This document shows positions 22,767 through 34,875 of a stretch of DNA of 64,000 nt, piece after piece. A program made the position numbers and the translations under genes. The stretch's first letter is position 1; each line of letters starts with the position of its first letter. Source of the DNA: Zygnema cylindricum (Eukaryota; Streptophyta; Zygnematophyceae; Zygnematales; Zygnemataceae). Where the stretch lies: contig JBBHKE010001952.1 of NCBI GenBank assembly GCA_037447655.1, forward strand, positions 62,001 through 126,000. The letters are read 5' to 3'. The notes under the pieces are model-generated. The model was not told the origin of the DNA and did not search any database. It worked only from the letters and a program-made list of their open reading frames with translations.

Positions 22767-24040
22767 GGGCGTGTCCCCATGTGTTCAAGTAAGGGTTTTT
22801 TCCCGTCGTTTACACTGAAAATGGGACTTCCTACTTGAAAATATTATGCCGTACGAAAAATGGGCAAAAACTCAAATACATTTTGCGTCATCTTGGAACT
22901 TGAAAGGTACAGCGATTTGGCAGTATTATCATCGCGACCCACTTACAGCTCATCTTCACACCTGCACTGAAATCAAATCGCGACCTGCTTTTAATCAAAA
23001 TACTACCCTATTGACGAATAGAAAGCCTGGGTTGCACGCGTCAAAAGTTTTCACTTGTTTTTTTGCAGTTGGGAGAATACACGAAAAAAAATTGTTTGTC
23101 CGTTTGCTTATGTTGTCCACTTGTGGGCGTCTACAAATGTCATTTTGTAGTCGTAGGCGATTGCTTATGTCGTTCACGTGTGGGCGTCAACAAATGACAG
23201 TCGGCGTCGACAATTGTCCCAGTATGTCAGGAGCTCTTTGCGGCGTACAAATGTCCGCAGTTTGTTCCGAGATCTTTGCCGTCTACAAATGTCAGCAGTT
23301 TGTTGGCGTCTACAGGTGTCGCAAGTATTGGCGACGTGTACATAGGGCGTGTCCCCATGTAACCGATATTTTGAAACGTTATTTTGGAATTTAGCGCTGA
23401 TTTTACGGTGTACTTTTCAAAGTGTGCCTATGTGAATCGTTACTTGCGCGTTCATTATTTTGAATGTGTGGCAGCTGTACACGTCGCCAATACTTGCGAA
23501 ACCCAAACTGCTGACATTTGTAGACGCCAACGGTCTCGGAACAAACTGCGGACATTTGTACACCGCAAAGAGCTCTTGACATACTGGGACAATTGTCGAC
23601 GCCAACTGTCATTTGTTGACGCCCACACGTGAACGACATAAGCAATCGCCTACGTCTACAAAATGACATTTGTAGACGCCCACAAGTGGACAACATAAGC
23701 AAACGGACAAACAATTTTTTTTTCGTGTATTCTCCCAACTGCAAAATAACAAATGAAAACTTTTGACGCGTGCAACCCAAGATTTCTATTCGTCAATAGG
23801 GCAGTATTTTGATTAAAAGCAGATCACGATTTGATTTCATTGCAAGTGTGAAGATGAGCTGGAAGTGGGTCGCGATGATAATACTGCCAAATCGTCGTAC
23901 CTTTCAAGTTCCAGGATGACGCAAAATGTATTTGAGTTTTTGCCCATTTTTCGTACGGCGTAATATTTTCAAGTAGGAAGTCCCATTTTCTGTGTAAACG
24001 ACGGAAAAAAACCCTTACTTGAACACATGGGGACACGCCC
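22767..24040. mobile_element. 1.27-kb foldback element, PIF/Harbinger-like (TAA target)
   Basis: The arms 22767-23340 and 23478-24040 are inverted copies of each other across nearly their whole length, with a 137-bp loop between. The ends read GGGCGTGTCCCCATGTG and complement, and TAA stands directly outside both ends (22764-22766 and 24041-24043). A 3-bp TAA duplication fits PIF/Harbinger. The inner arms hold reiterated GTCTACAAATGTC motifs. The open frames in the arms are mirror images of each other and are not genes. Confidence 0.85.
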
Positions 24041-24352
24041 TAACAGTGATTCACGGCGTTGTCTCTTTTTGGTCTTAATTTATTGGAAAGCGATAAAGAC
24101 TACCGACAGAGAGACAGAGAGACGCTTCCCATTCCAAAATCCCATGTCGTTCATATGCTATTGGCGGGGGAGCCAAATGTCGGACGGAATACCGGCTATA
24201 TAGGGGCAGAACACGTCTGTACGGTATGAGCTGATTCACGCGTGCGATGATTTCGCACGCGTAAAAGTTTTGTTTTTTTGGGTCAACGCGTCCTACACAC
24301 ACTTTGACCCCCAGACTTGGCCAGTATGCTTGACTTCGTAGTCTATCTTGAT

Positions 24353-24658
24353 CATAGTTCAAAAGTAGGTGAAAGTAGGCCCATACAATATGCCGATTGT
24401 ATGCAAAACATACAATATGACCTTAAGACCCATATTGTATTATGACCTATTCGGACCAATTAAAACATTCGGACCAAAAATTGGACCAATTAAAACATTC
24501 GGACCAAAAAATTTTATTTACACCGTCAGATTCGGACGATCGGACGGTCTCTGATCAAAGTAGCGATCTCAGAAGATCACATGAAAAGCCCATAACACAA
24601 CTTACGATAAAGGCGCCGACCAAAGGCCTACCATAAAAACGCCTACTTTTGAACTATG
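24353..24658. mobile_element. 306-bp MITE with CATAGTTCAAAAGTAGG ends (copy 2)
   Basis: It shares ends and interior with 768-1072. Here the terminal inverted repeat is extended to GATCATAGTTCAAAAGTAGG by flanking bases. Confidence 0.7.
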
Positions 24659-25129
24659 ATCCTGATGGCCCGATTGCTATTTTCTAGGTTTAGTATAGGG
24701 AATTCATGGTCAAGCAAGTGTTCCCTAACATTTATTTCTCCAGATTCTGTGCTGGGAACTCACGTTAAAACAAGTTGGGGTAAGATTCGGCAAAGATGTT
24801 CGTTCTCTGTTTGGCGTATAGTTCCATATGTAGGACGCTTATCGGTCAACACCCGCCCATCGTAATGTTGACAGTTATCAGGAAAGCCGTTGAAATCGAG
24901 ATTTTACCCTCTGGATCCTACGCTGTATGCTTCGTCGACGTACAATCGTCGCCGTATCAGCCTTCTGGAAGAATTGTCGTCTGCCACGTAAGAACATTGG
25001 AATAAAAGTGACAGATGTTTTAACATCACCAGATCGTTCATTGGCACATCTTCAACAAATAAAAAGACAAACATGGATGTCAACAGCATTTTGGACAAAA
25101 TGATTCTATTGGACGATTGTTTGGAAAAA
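24659..25129. other. Intergenic, nothing recognised
   Basis: The short frame 24656-24865 has no recognisable motif, and no repeats or RNA genes are seen. Confidence 0.4.
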
Positions 25130-25765
25130 GCGCCACACGCTACACAACACGGTACGGACAACGCCAGCGAAATCTTAAAGCACTAAAGTGCAGTAATATA
25201 CTGGACAGTACAATACTGTACCTCCGTGCTACAAAATTGAACGAAACAGCGGTCTCTACGCTAGTCACAATAAATAGCTTTGTTTGCTTCTGCCATCATG
25301 TGGCTTTGTCGCCGGAATTCTATTCGTACGTTAAGCAGTACGATTGTTAGAAATTAGGGCATTAGGCGCTAATATTGTACAGTCGCCACGCTCTACGCGA
25401 CAATGGTGCGCACACAGCATTGCCTCCGTGCTACAAAATTCAATGAAACAGCGGTGTGTACGGCCGTTCCTGTCCGATGTTCCTGACTAGTCACAATAAA
25501 TAGCTTTGTTGGCTTTTGCCATCATGTGGCTTTGTCGCCGGGGTTTAATTCCACTTCGTACATGATACATGATTTTCTGTACGATTATTGAAACAAAGGT
25601 GCGAATGCTGTACGGATGCTACACGCTACGTAAAATCGTACGCACAACACCAGCGAAATCTCGAAGCACTACCTCCGTATCTACGGGCGTTCCTGTCCGA
25701 TGTTCCTGACTAGTCACAATGAATAGCGTTGTTGGCTTTTGCCATCTGGCCACTACAGTAAAGTA
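25130..25765. repeat. About 225-bp tandem repeat upstream of gene 2
   Basis: Three diverged copies are marked by CTAGTCACAATAAATAGC-type blocks starting at 25261, 25487 and 25710 (spacings 226 and 223 bp). The blocks CACCAGCGAAATC, CCTCCGTGCTACAAAATT, CCTGTCCGATGTTCCTGA and GGCTTTTGCCATCATGTGGC recur in two or three copies. The array ends about 260 bp before the gene 2 start and may lie in its promoter. Confidence 0.7.
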
Positions 25766-26023
25766 CTGTACTGTACCGCACGAGGCTTTGACTCCGGGTT
25801 TTATTCGTACGCGAATACCTTATTGTGCAACATTGAAAATTCAAAATTCCTTGCGGTTCATGCCAGCTTCGAGGAGCGTACGGTCCTCGGCAAAGCTTCT
25901 AATTCGTTTGCCGGCAACTCCCGCTCGCGCTTTGTGCTTTTCAGACTTCCCGAGGTGCTTGCTGCGATGCCGGAGGTTTCTCCTGCTCGCAGCCAAAGAG
26001 ACGTGGCAGCCATAGGCAGCATC

Positions 26024-29000
26024 ATGTCTCTTCTTTTCTTCTTATTTCTTCACATAGCATTCACAGCCGCGTCGCCCGCTCTTCCAACGGACGTGTTTCT
26101 GTCGCCATGCGCTCGTTTGGAGGACCCGCCTTCCTCAGGTACTGCCTGTTTTATAATTGCAGATTGTCTGGTTTTGTGCGAATGGAATCTACAATACATC
26201 AGTGCGAAATGCTGCTCTCGTAGAAACTATAATTGAACAAGGGACCACTTCTTTTTGACTATTACTTAATAGGCAACTGCCACGTGGCACTTCGTCCTTA
26301 GCTGTGAAACGGCAAGGTTTTTCTATTACCTCCTGAAACTCAAGGAGAATCTGTTTCGTGCAAAGCAAGAGTAAATGCGAACCAATGCCGATTGTGAAAA
26401 TATAATAGCATAGGAAATTGAAAGCTGGGCATTGCAGGCCAGGTAAATTAAAAATATGTATTAGACATACATGTGGAACATCTGATATTGACGATTTAGA
26501 TTCTGATTATATCATGTTCTCTTTGAATGCGATATGATGCTCTTGGTCCTTGTTGACTTTTGGAGATTTTGAAAACTGGACTTTGGGCATCGAACATTGG
26601 ACATTAATATTACACATTATATACTGAATTTTGGATGCTTGACGCTGGAAGGCAGACATTGGGCACTGGACATCGGACATATAACATCAGACATCATACA
26701 TGGGACATGGGAAATTTTTGGACATTTAAAATCGGATATTGGGCATTGGACATTGGAAATTTGGAAATGGACATTGGACATTGAAAATTAGAAATTGGAC
26801 ATTGGGAATGGACCTTGAAAATCGAAATTGGACATTGGACATTGAATACTTGCTATTGTAAATTGGACATTGGACATTAGACATTGGACATTGGACGTTT
26901 GACATTTGGCATTCGACATTTGACATTTGACATTGGACATTACACATTGATATTGGTCATGAAACATTAAACATTAAACGCTGGAAAGTGGACATTGGAC
27001 ATTGGGCATTGGACATTGGACATGGAAATGTACTGTTTTTCTTCGTATGATAATTTTTTTGCTTTTCTGCTTTGAAAGTTTCCGGATACATTGTACATTC
27101 AAGTAGTGAGATATGAAATTGGAGATTACGTTTCAAATGGACGTTAGACATTTTGCAGATGTTGAGCACTGAACGATGATGTGAAAATTGAGTTATGGAG
27201 AATGAGTATTATAGCCCGTTGACCATTTGCCGATAGAAATTGGGCATTTACTAGAGATTGCACATTGAACAAGAACTCCTAGTTTTTGGCCATTAAAAAC
27301 TGAACAAGAACACATGGGCATTTCAAAATGCAGTTAGCTACTAACAGGAAAGTATAGATCGAAAAATTCTTTGATTATCTGATTTTTTCCATGCACCTTT
27401 CGGAACTTAATAATTAAAGTACTTTTGATGGAAAGTTGACCAACACTGTCAAATCCGCATGCGATCTTATTACCTGGGAGGTCAAACTTCTTTGTTGTAA
27501 GATTCCATTATTGAAACATAGCAGGAAACTCCAAGCTACGCATTTAATCACTATTAGCATTTCTAACACTAATTTGGGGCCTCTTTTTTGCCCTCTGATC
27601 ACAAAATAGCGTTAAGAACACTGATTGATTCTCTCTTATAGCAGTTTGTTGATCGGTTTAAAACCAGCCCCGTCATCCCTGAAATAGAATTAATAACACT
27701 ATGGTAAAAACCACGCTAATGATCTCTTTACTCTAATTTTGATTCACAGTGTAGTTCTCGCTCCAGCAGGTGTGGGTGCTCCTTTTTCATGTCTAAATGA
27801 AGTCATTTGGACAAATTTATGTCTCTCTACCTTTATCTTATTGGAAATGTTAGATAATAAACGTTTGCAGTGGAAGTCGCGACCATTCTTTGCTTTTACG
27901 AATGTTTATTCCATAGTCCTTTCTTGTTGTCTCAGGTTTTAAACTCTGGAGCAGCCCATCTATATGGCCAGAAGGTCGTATTCCGGGAATTCCGGGAATC
28001 TCAGAATCAATGAATGCAACCATTCCATGTGGACTTTCTGTTTTATTGGACGTGCCCAAACTCAATCTTGGGTTATTACGCGTGCAAGGATTCCTCAAGT
28101 ATGAACACAGCCCTTTTCTTTTCACTTATATTATTGTAAGATCTGCGATAGAGAATTTTGTTTGACTTTGGATCCAACCATCTGTCTAGAAAGTGTTGCA
28201 AGATTCATTGTCAGTGCTGTTATCAGCAATTGCTGCCCTGACCATTCAACAACGAGAAAAAAAACTCGAGTGCTGTAGCCTGTAACCTTTTCTGGCTAAT
28301 GCAATGATTGCAGGTTGTCAACCACTTTGTCCTGCTACTGCTGATACATAGTCACTGGGTGCTTTGTTTACTAATCCAGTTTATGCTTGACTGTATTCCA
28401 GAGTGAAGGACAATCCTTCGCTGCCTTCTATCTCAGTGAAGGCAAACTTCATTCTGGTGGAGGGACAGCTGTCAGTGGGCACTCCAACACAACAGTTCCG
28501 TCAGAAGATCACATTTGAGCTCACGCCAAACTTACAAAACAACCGTGCTCCTCTAATGTTTTCCAGCTTTGCGCCAGCTGACACTCTCCATCCACGCAAT
28601 CTTGGTCACAAAGCCTTCGCTGTGGTACAAATTACTACTGCCTTCCTGCACCATTTGTTCGTGAACAAAAACAAAATGGAACTTGATATCTTGGTACTCA
28701 TTTTCCTGTCGTGCTTTTAGCTTAGCTGTACTTGTTGGCAAGGTGTATGACATGTTATCTTTTTGCAGGTAGGCGGCCAAGTTCACTTTCATGGTTTGCC
28801 AGGTCCAGCAAATATGCCAGTGTGGGTAAAGTTAAGGCGCACAGCCAATCAAGGAGAGAGCAGCATTTTTGTGGACAGTGATGTTTCTGGTATTTGGCCG
28901 ATTGGCTCACAAATCGTGATATCCTCCACGGATTATGATCGAAATCAAGCTGAGGTGTTCACCATTACTAAAGGTGAGTTCATTTTGATGAACAATACAA

Positions 29001-32000
29001 CTGCGGCTATATGGTAATCTTGATCATAGTTTAAATGCATTACAGTTATGGACGCGCACTGTAAAAATTGTAGCTGTTCTGGTGACTTCTAGAAACGATA
29101 GGATCCATAGAGCCCAATATAAGTAACCTGCTATATACTCTGAACCCCGAGTCTAATTAGACCAAAAATCGGAGTAAGGTTACTATGTGATTAGCAACTT
29201 CACTTGAATGTCTTTCCTTGGGTGTATGGGACGGATAGCCTCCCGCAATGGAACTGGATCAGTTGTCTTGCTGGACAGTCCTTTGCAGTACATGCACTTT
29301 GGAGAAGCTGTCTCCGACGGCTTTGGTGGTTCTATTGATGAGAAAGCTGAGGTTGCTCTCCTGTCGAGAAACATTGTCATTACAGGCACCGACGAACCAG
29401 AACCCTATCAATATGAAGGTCAGGCCCAATATACCACCTCTTCAAATCTGTTAATGCCGCCACTTTGCATCTCGTGCCAGCTTGACACATTGAGAGTGGT
29501 CCCAAAATTGTTTAGTGAGAGCCTGTGGAGATTTGTTTAACAAACTTTAGCGTAGAGAATATAAAAACTCAATTATGATGTAGACTGCTACTATTACTGT
29601 TTCATTGGCTATGGAATTTTCTGCACGTCATTGTGTCTTGAAATACCGACGTGTAATCTTCCTGCAGGTGGTCATTTCATAATTTTCATGACCAGTACAC
29701 CACAGTTCATTGAAGGTGTTGAATTCTTCAAGATGGGCCAACAAGGCACATTGGGCCGCTACAGCATCCACTTCCATGTCATTGGTTCAGTTCCAGAAAC
29801 TGTTTGCAGAAAAAATTCCATCCACTATAGCAAACAGGTATGACTGTGTTGTCTATTTGAACGTGAAAGCCATCTGCATCAGCTGCGATCACAGTGATGG
29901 TCTATAAAGGAAGTAGAATAAACAGTTTTGCAGTCTTCGGATCGCCATGACTAGAAATATTGCTGAATATTTTTCCTTTTTTGCCTTTCCAACAGAGATG
30001 TATTGTGGTACATGCTTCTCATAATATCACCGTCGATAGCAACGTGGCATACAACACTAGTGGCCACTGCTTTATGACAGAGGAAGGGGGCGAAGAGGAC
30101 AATACATTTATAAACAACTTGGGTATTGTCACTAACGCAGGTATAATTCTCGACATGCAGTGACTTTTAGAGTTTAAAAGGAAGCCAATCAACTTATGAA
30201 TTGTTTTTGGGATGCCTTCCTTATTGGAATTTGGTCGAGTAATTCACGCACAAATGGAAATTAACTGTCAGTATTTCATGTAAGTGTCTGACACAGTTTC
30301 ATATGGCTTACACCTTGTTACGACTCAGTGGACAAGAAAATTATGACGCCTGGAACAGTGCCCCCAACTTCAGAAGAAACGGACGATCAACCATCCACGT
30401 TTTGGATCTCAAATGTTCAAAACAACTATATTGGAAATGTGGCTGCTGGCTCAGAACAAAACGGGTATATGCCCTCTTTCACCACTTGCACTCTTTTATG
30501 CCTGTACCATGCCGAGTTCCTTCAGACCATCTGTGGTGATACCTTACTATACGGGTATCACACCCCGAATAAGCCGTATATTACGCTTATAATGGGAGGT
30601 TACCACATACAGCGTTTCCAATTCTTTTCGCACATTTGAATTATGCTTCAGACAGTCTGAAATGTAATTCTGCTCAAGATTGCTAGACCTTCTAGCATAT
30701 ATTATCTCTCGTTTGCCCCAAACTTGGTCATTTTTTCTATGGAAAAACAGTCCTAGATATGCCCTGTCGTTGGAACATTACGGTTAATGACTCAAACCAC
30801 ACACACATCCGATCATATACACAGGTTCTGGATCGAGTTACGAATGACTGTTCGGGGCATGTCGGTCTCAATTCCCAACATCAACAAAACGACACCAATT
30901 TTCCAAAACATGGCTAAGTTTACTGCCAATACAGCACATTCCAATGGAGGTCCTGGAATACGCACGTACCCTCTTGGCATTCGGCCACGCAATGCAGATT
31001 TCGTAAGTCATTTACATCCAGACTCCAGGCAAGCTCTAAAAACAGTTGCATATTGCAAAGCTAGTGCACCTTGGGCCTAGTGTAAGCATATGAAGACCAG
31101 TATTGGTCAGACGGTTTTTATATGTTTCAGTTGTTTTTCAGAGTTCTTGTTTTCTGGATAATTCACTGCTTTAGAAACTGACGTCTGTCATTTCTCTGCA
31201 GACTCCTGGCCTTCCTGGGACTGCTGACCGTCTAACGCTTTACAAGAACGTATTTGCTGGGTGAGCCTTTTCATCAAAACCTTATGGTTCAGCTTATCTT
31301 CACTGTAAACTGGATGAAAAGGCTTGAAAAGATAAAGGAAAAAGTACAGGAGGAAAACTGGTCAGACAGACACTGCAATTATCTCAGCGGTCAAGTTAGG
31401 CTTTTTTATTAGGGCTGAGATTTGCGATGGAATTCATAGGCAGAAAAAAAATTTTTTTGATTGTTGTGCAGAATGCTTGTCCACAACACCGACTTTTTAA
31501 CGATCAGCAATAGCAGTTTCGCAGACAATGGATGGGGCTTGTTCTTGCACCAAAACCAGGGTGTCAGCCTGAAAAATTCAAGTATTGTAGCTCTTTCCAA
31601 CAATTATGGCAACCCATCAGGATGTTTGAGAGCTAATTCCAGGTTTTGTCGACCGGTTACTGGTTGCCAGTAAGCTTTCATCCAGTTGAGCCTTGAGATA
31701 TGATAGGATTTTGCATTTTAGTGCCAGGAACACCTGAAATTTCCATCCTGACATTTAGCTTATTGAACTCCACAAAATTATCACTCCAGTACCAGCATAT
31801 TAGAGCAATACATGCAAGATTCCGATCCTTAACAGCATTCCGTACATCTCAAATGTTCGCTTCAAATCCTTGTTCTGCTTCAAAATTTAGTAAAGAGTTT
31901 TCTTCCGTTTCTGCCACTGACGCTGACGCTGTTACCGTCACTCCAGGATGCCACTGAAAAATGGAGAGCAAGGTCGGTCGAGTGGAGGTTTCATAAAGGA

Positions 32001-34804
32001 AGCTCCAACTTTTGGAGTTATGATCGATCAAAGCCGCACCGTAGATGCCACTGCTCCAAATTTCCTTCAAAATGTGAGGTGAGGAACAGTGCAGCACCTT
32101 CGCACCGTGCACTCTTGTTTTTGAAGCAAAGCAAGGAGCAGATAAATGCTAACACCAGCCTAGCGCAAAACAATAGACATCACTAGAAGCGCTGCAGCAA
32201 GTACCCCGGGGGCTGTCTCTACTCTCTAGTATACGTTACGTATGCATAACGTCAAAGATATGGATACCGTACGGTCGCCCAGCACAGCAGTACAGATTAC
32301 AGAAACACTCCACGCTCCGCAGCGTGCGTCGTCATTAGCGTTGTTAGTTTGTTTCGTCACCTACCTTTTCTCCGTGCACGCATGTCCAATTTTCATTTGG
32401 AAACCGACGATTAGAAGGTAAGTATCTTACCTGTTCATCGCAACCGTCGGTCAAATCCGCCAAATGTGCACGTGGAAAAATGATTTTTAACGCCCAAAAT
32501 AACATGAAAGCTAATAGCGGTACATGGTGTACTTGTAGCGATGTTCACACAATCTTTTCCGTGTTTCCGGGGGTGCTTTAAATTTACCCCTCATGTCCTT
32601 TTGCGTACGAAACACGTGCCTCAAATGTACTATCACCCATGTCGGGTACGATGATGCGGAAATAGCAAAGAAACCGAGGCTAGAATAGATCACCCTAAAC
32701 CTATGATATAGGGGCATAGCTCTAATATATACTGTTCGAACTTCGAAGCTAGTAACAGGATAGACATCCTGTGAGAAAATGAAGTCTTTATTGCAAAAAA
32801 CGCAATGGTAAAACCATCTGTGTACAAAAGGAGTAAAATTGAAAAAACATTTAAAGACTACAAGAGTCTCAAGAAAGTAAGCTACGTCTAAAAAATGAAA
32901 CCAAGCAAAACATTACTAACAAAATCAAAGATCCAAAACAGAAATTCCAGAGTTGACCGCCTACAAAAAGAAAAAACATAGACGAGTCTATCCACAAACA
33001 AGCTAAGGTCCACAACCACGGAGATCATGGATGTGGACCCAAACAAACACAGTGTTTGATCGGTGCCTCTGAACACACTGGTTGAGAATCAAAACTTCCA
33101 AAATTCAAGTAGGAGAAAAGACAGAACCAAAAGGTGTTGAATTTGAATGATGTTAAATGTCCCTAGAATTCACCAGTAGTCATCAGGTTATACTTTTGCA
33201 TATCGACATCCAATTGACTACTTTTTTGGAGAATGATTTATTAATCATGTTTAAATAGTTGTGTATTATGCCGTATGAACCAGTTTTACCAATTTCGACA
33301 AAAGTTGTCGATTTGCGAGTGCCATTGCAACTATCGGCACCGGGGATTACTGGAACGCAGGACACTACATAAAGGTGAGAAAAAATATGTCTTGCAGAAT
33401 AGCATGATAGGAATCCACACCAGTATTGGAGTTGTATCTGCTTGTCAACACATATGGTACAGCGCCATTGTTATTAGACTTTTCTCATCGCACAGTTTTC
33501 CGGTTTTAATCGTGACATCACAATCGAAGGATAAGGCCGTTACCTTTCGATTGCTTGCCTCAGAACAAAAATCTAACGGTTGATCACAGAGTTTAACACC
33601 TCTGACTGCTCGAAAAACCTTTCAAACTCTAATAACAATGGGCGATGTAATTATGAGACTGACAAATTTCAGTAAAAGGTTGTATGCGTGGAAAATCTAT
33701 GAGTGCTTGTGGTTCTCCTAAAGGTGTCAATTTCTGAATTGGATTAGCTCTATCGATTTTCAGCCAATCTTGCCTTCATGGTTCTTTCGCCCAACATCAT
33801 CCAAGATTGCGTTCTATTTTTATTTTTGTTAGTTTTCTCCAGATTCTTGTGTCAGTTCCTTTCCAGTAAATTCAACATTCGATGCAAATTTCGACTCATT
33901 TTCATGGTCTTTTTTCTCCTTTTCGTCGTTTTCAGAAAGTACGGTTTTCGTCTAACAGCAATCCCGTGTGGCTCCCCCCAAGAACTTACATATACACTGT
34001 GAGTGCCCATTTTTTGTGAAAATTGCGGTACTTAAATGAGTGGGTTGACATTCATTTCAATACAATGAAATTGAATATTGAAACCTGGTTATTAATGTCA
34101 TTTAATTTCATCAACAGATGCTTCCTTAAAAAACAATATAAAAATAAGCAATATTCTCATACTGGAGTCATCACGTTATCCTAATCTTTCATCAAATATC
34201 TCCTTTTCCCTGCACGACTCTGTTTCCGGTATTGGGAATTTCGTTCACCATTTACTGTAACAGGACAAAGTCGATTTATTGGTTTTCCAGGCCAAAACGG
34301 ACGAGTTATGTTTAATACAACTATGAATAGTGTTGACCCATCTTGATCCGCCAGCGCCACCTGAAATAGTGTGGATGGCTTTGCAATCATCCAAATAACC
34401 TTGCCAACAAAATTAAAAATCACTCTGGTGATTGGTATATCTTGCATTGTTCACACCATTATTTCTGTGGTCTAAACTGTTTCGAGAAGGATCATTTCAT
34501 CATTTTAGATCATCGAAAGTAAGCTTAGTGTATTTAATCACAAATCATCAGTTATTATCAAAAATATCTGATATTCCATGGGCGTTGGTCCATAGGCTAT
34601 CATCTCTCTCTCCCCCTCCCCTTTTCTTCCACTCTCCTCCTCCCTCCCTCCATTTTCCTCTCTCTCCCTCCCTCCTCCCTCCTTCCCTCCCTCCCTCCCT
34701 CCCTCCTCCCTCCCTCCCTCCCTCCCTCCCCTCCACCCCTCCCTCCTCCCCCCTCCCCTCCCTCCTCCTCTCCCTCCCTCCCCCCTCCCTCCCCTCTCTC
34801 TCCT

Positions 34805-34875
<71 letters not shown>

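Noticed and set aside
22846-23780. Cys/Arg-rich frames of 182 and 125 codons on opposite strands
   Set aside because: They are the same sequence read from the two arms of the foldback element.
26580-27015. CRISPR-like or telomere-like array
   Set aside because: Units are 6-7 bp, degenerate, without unique spacers, and do not match the plant telomere unit.
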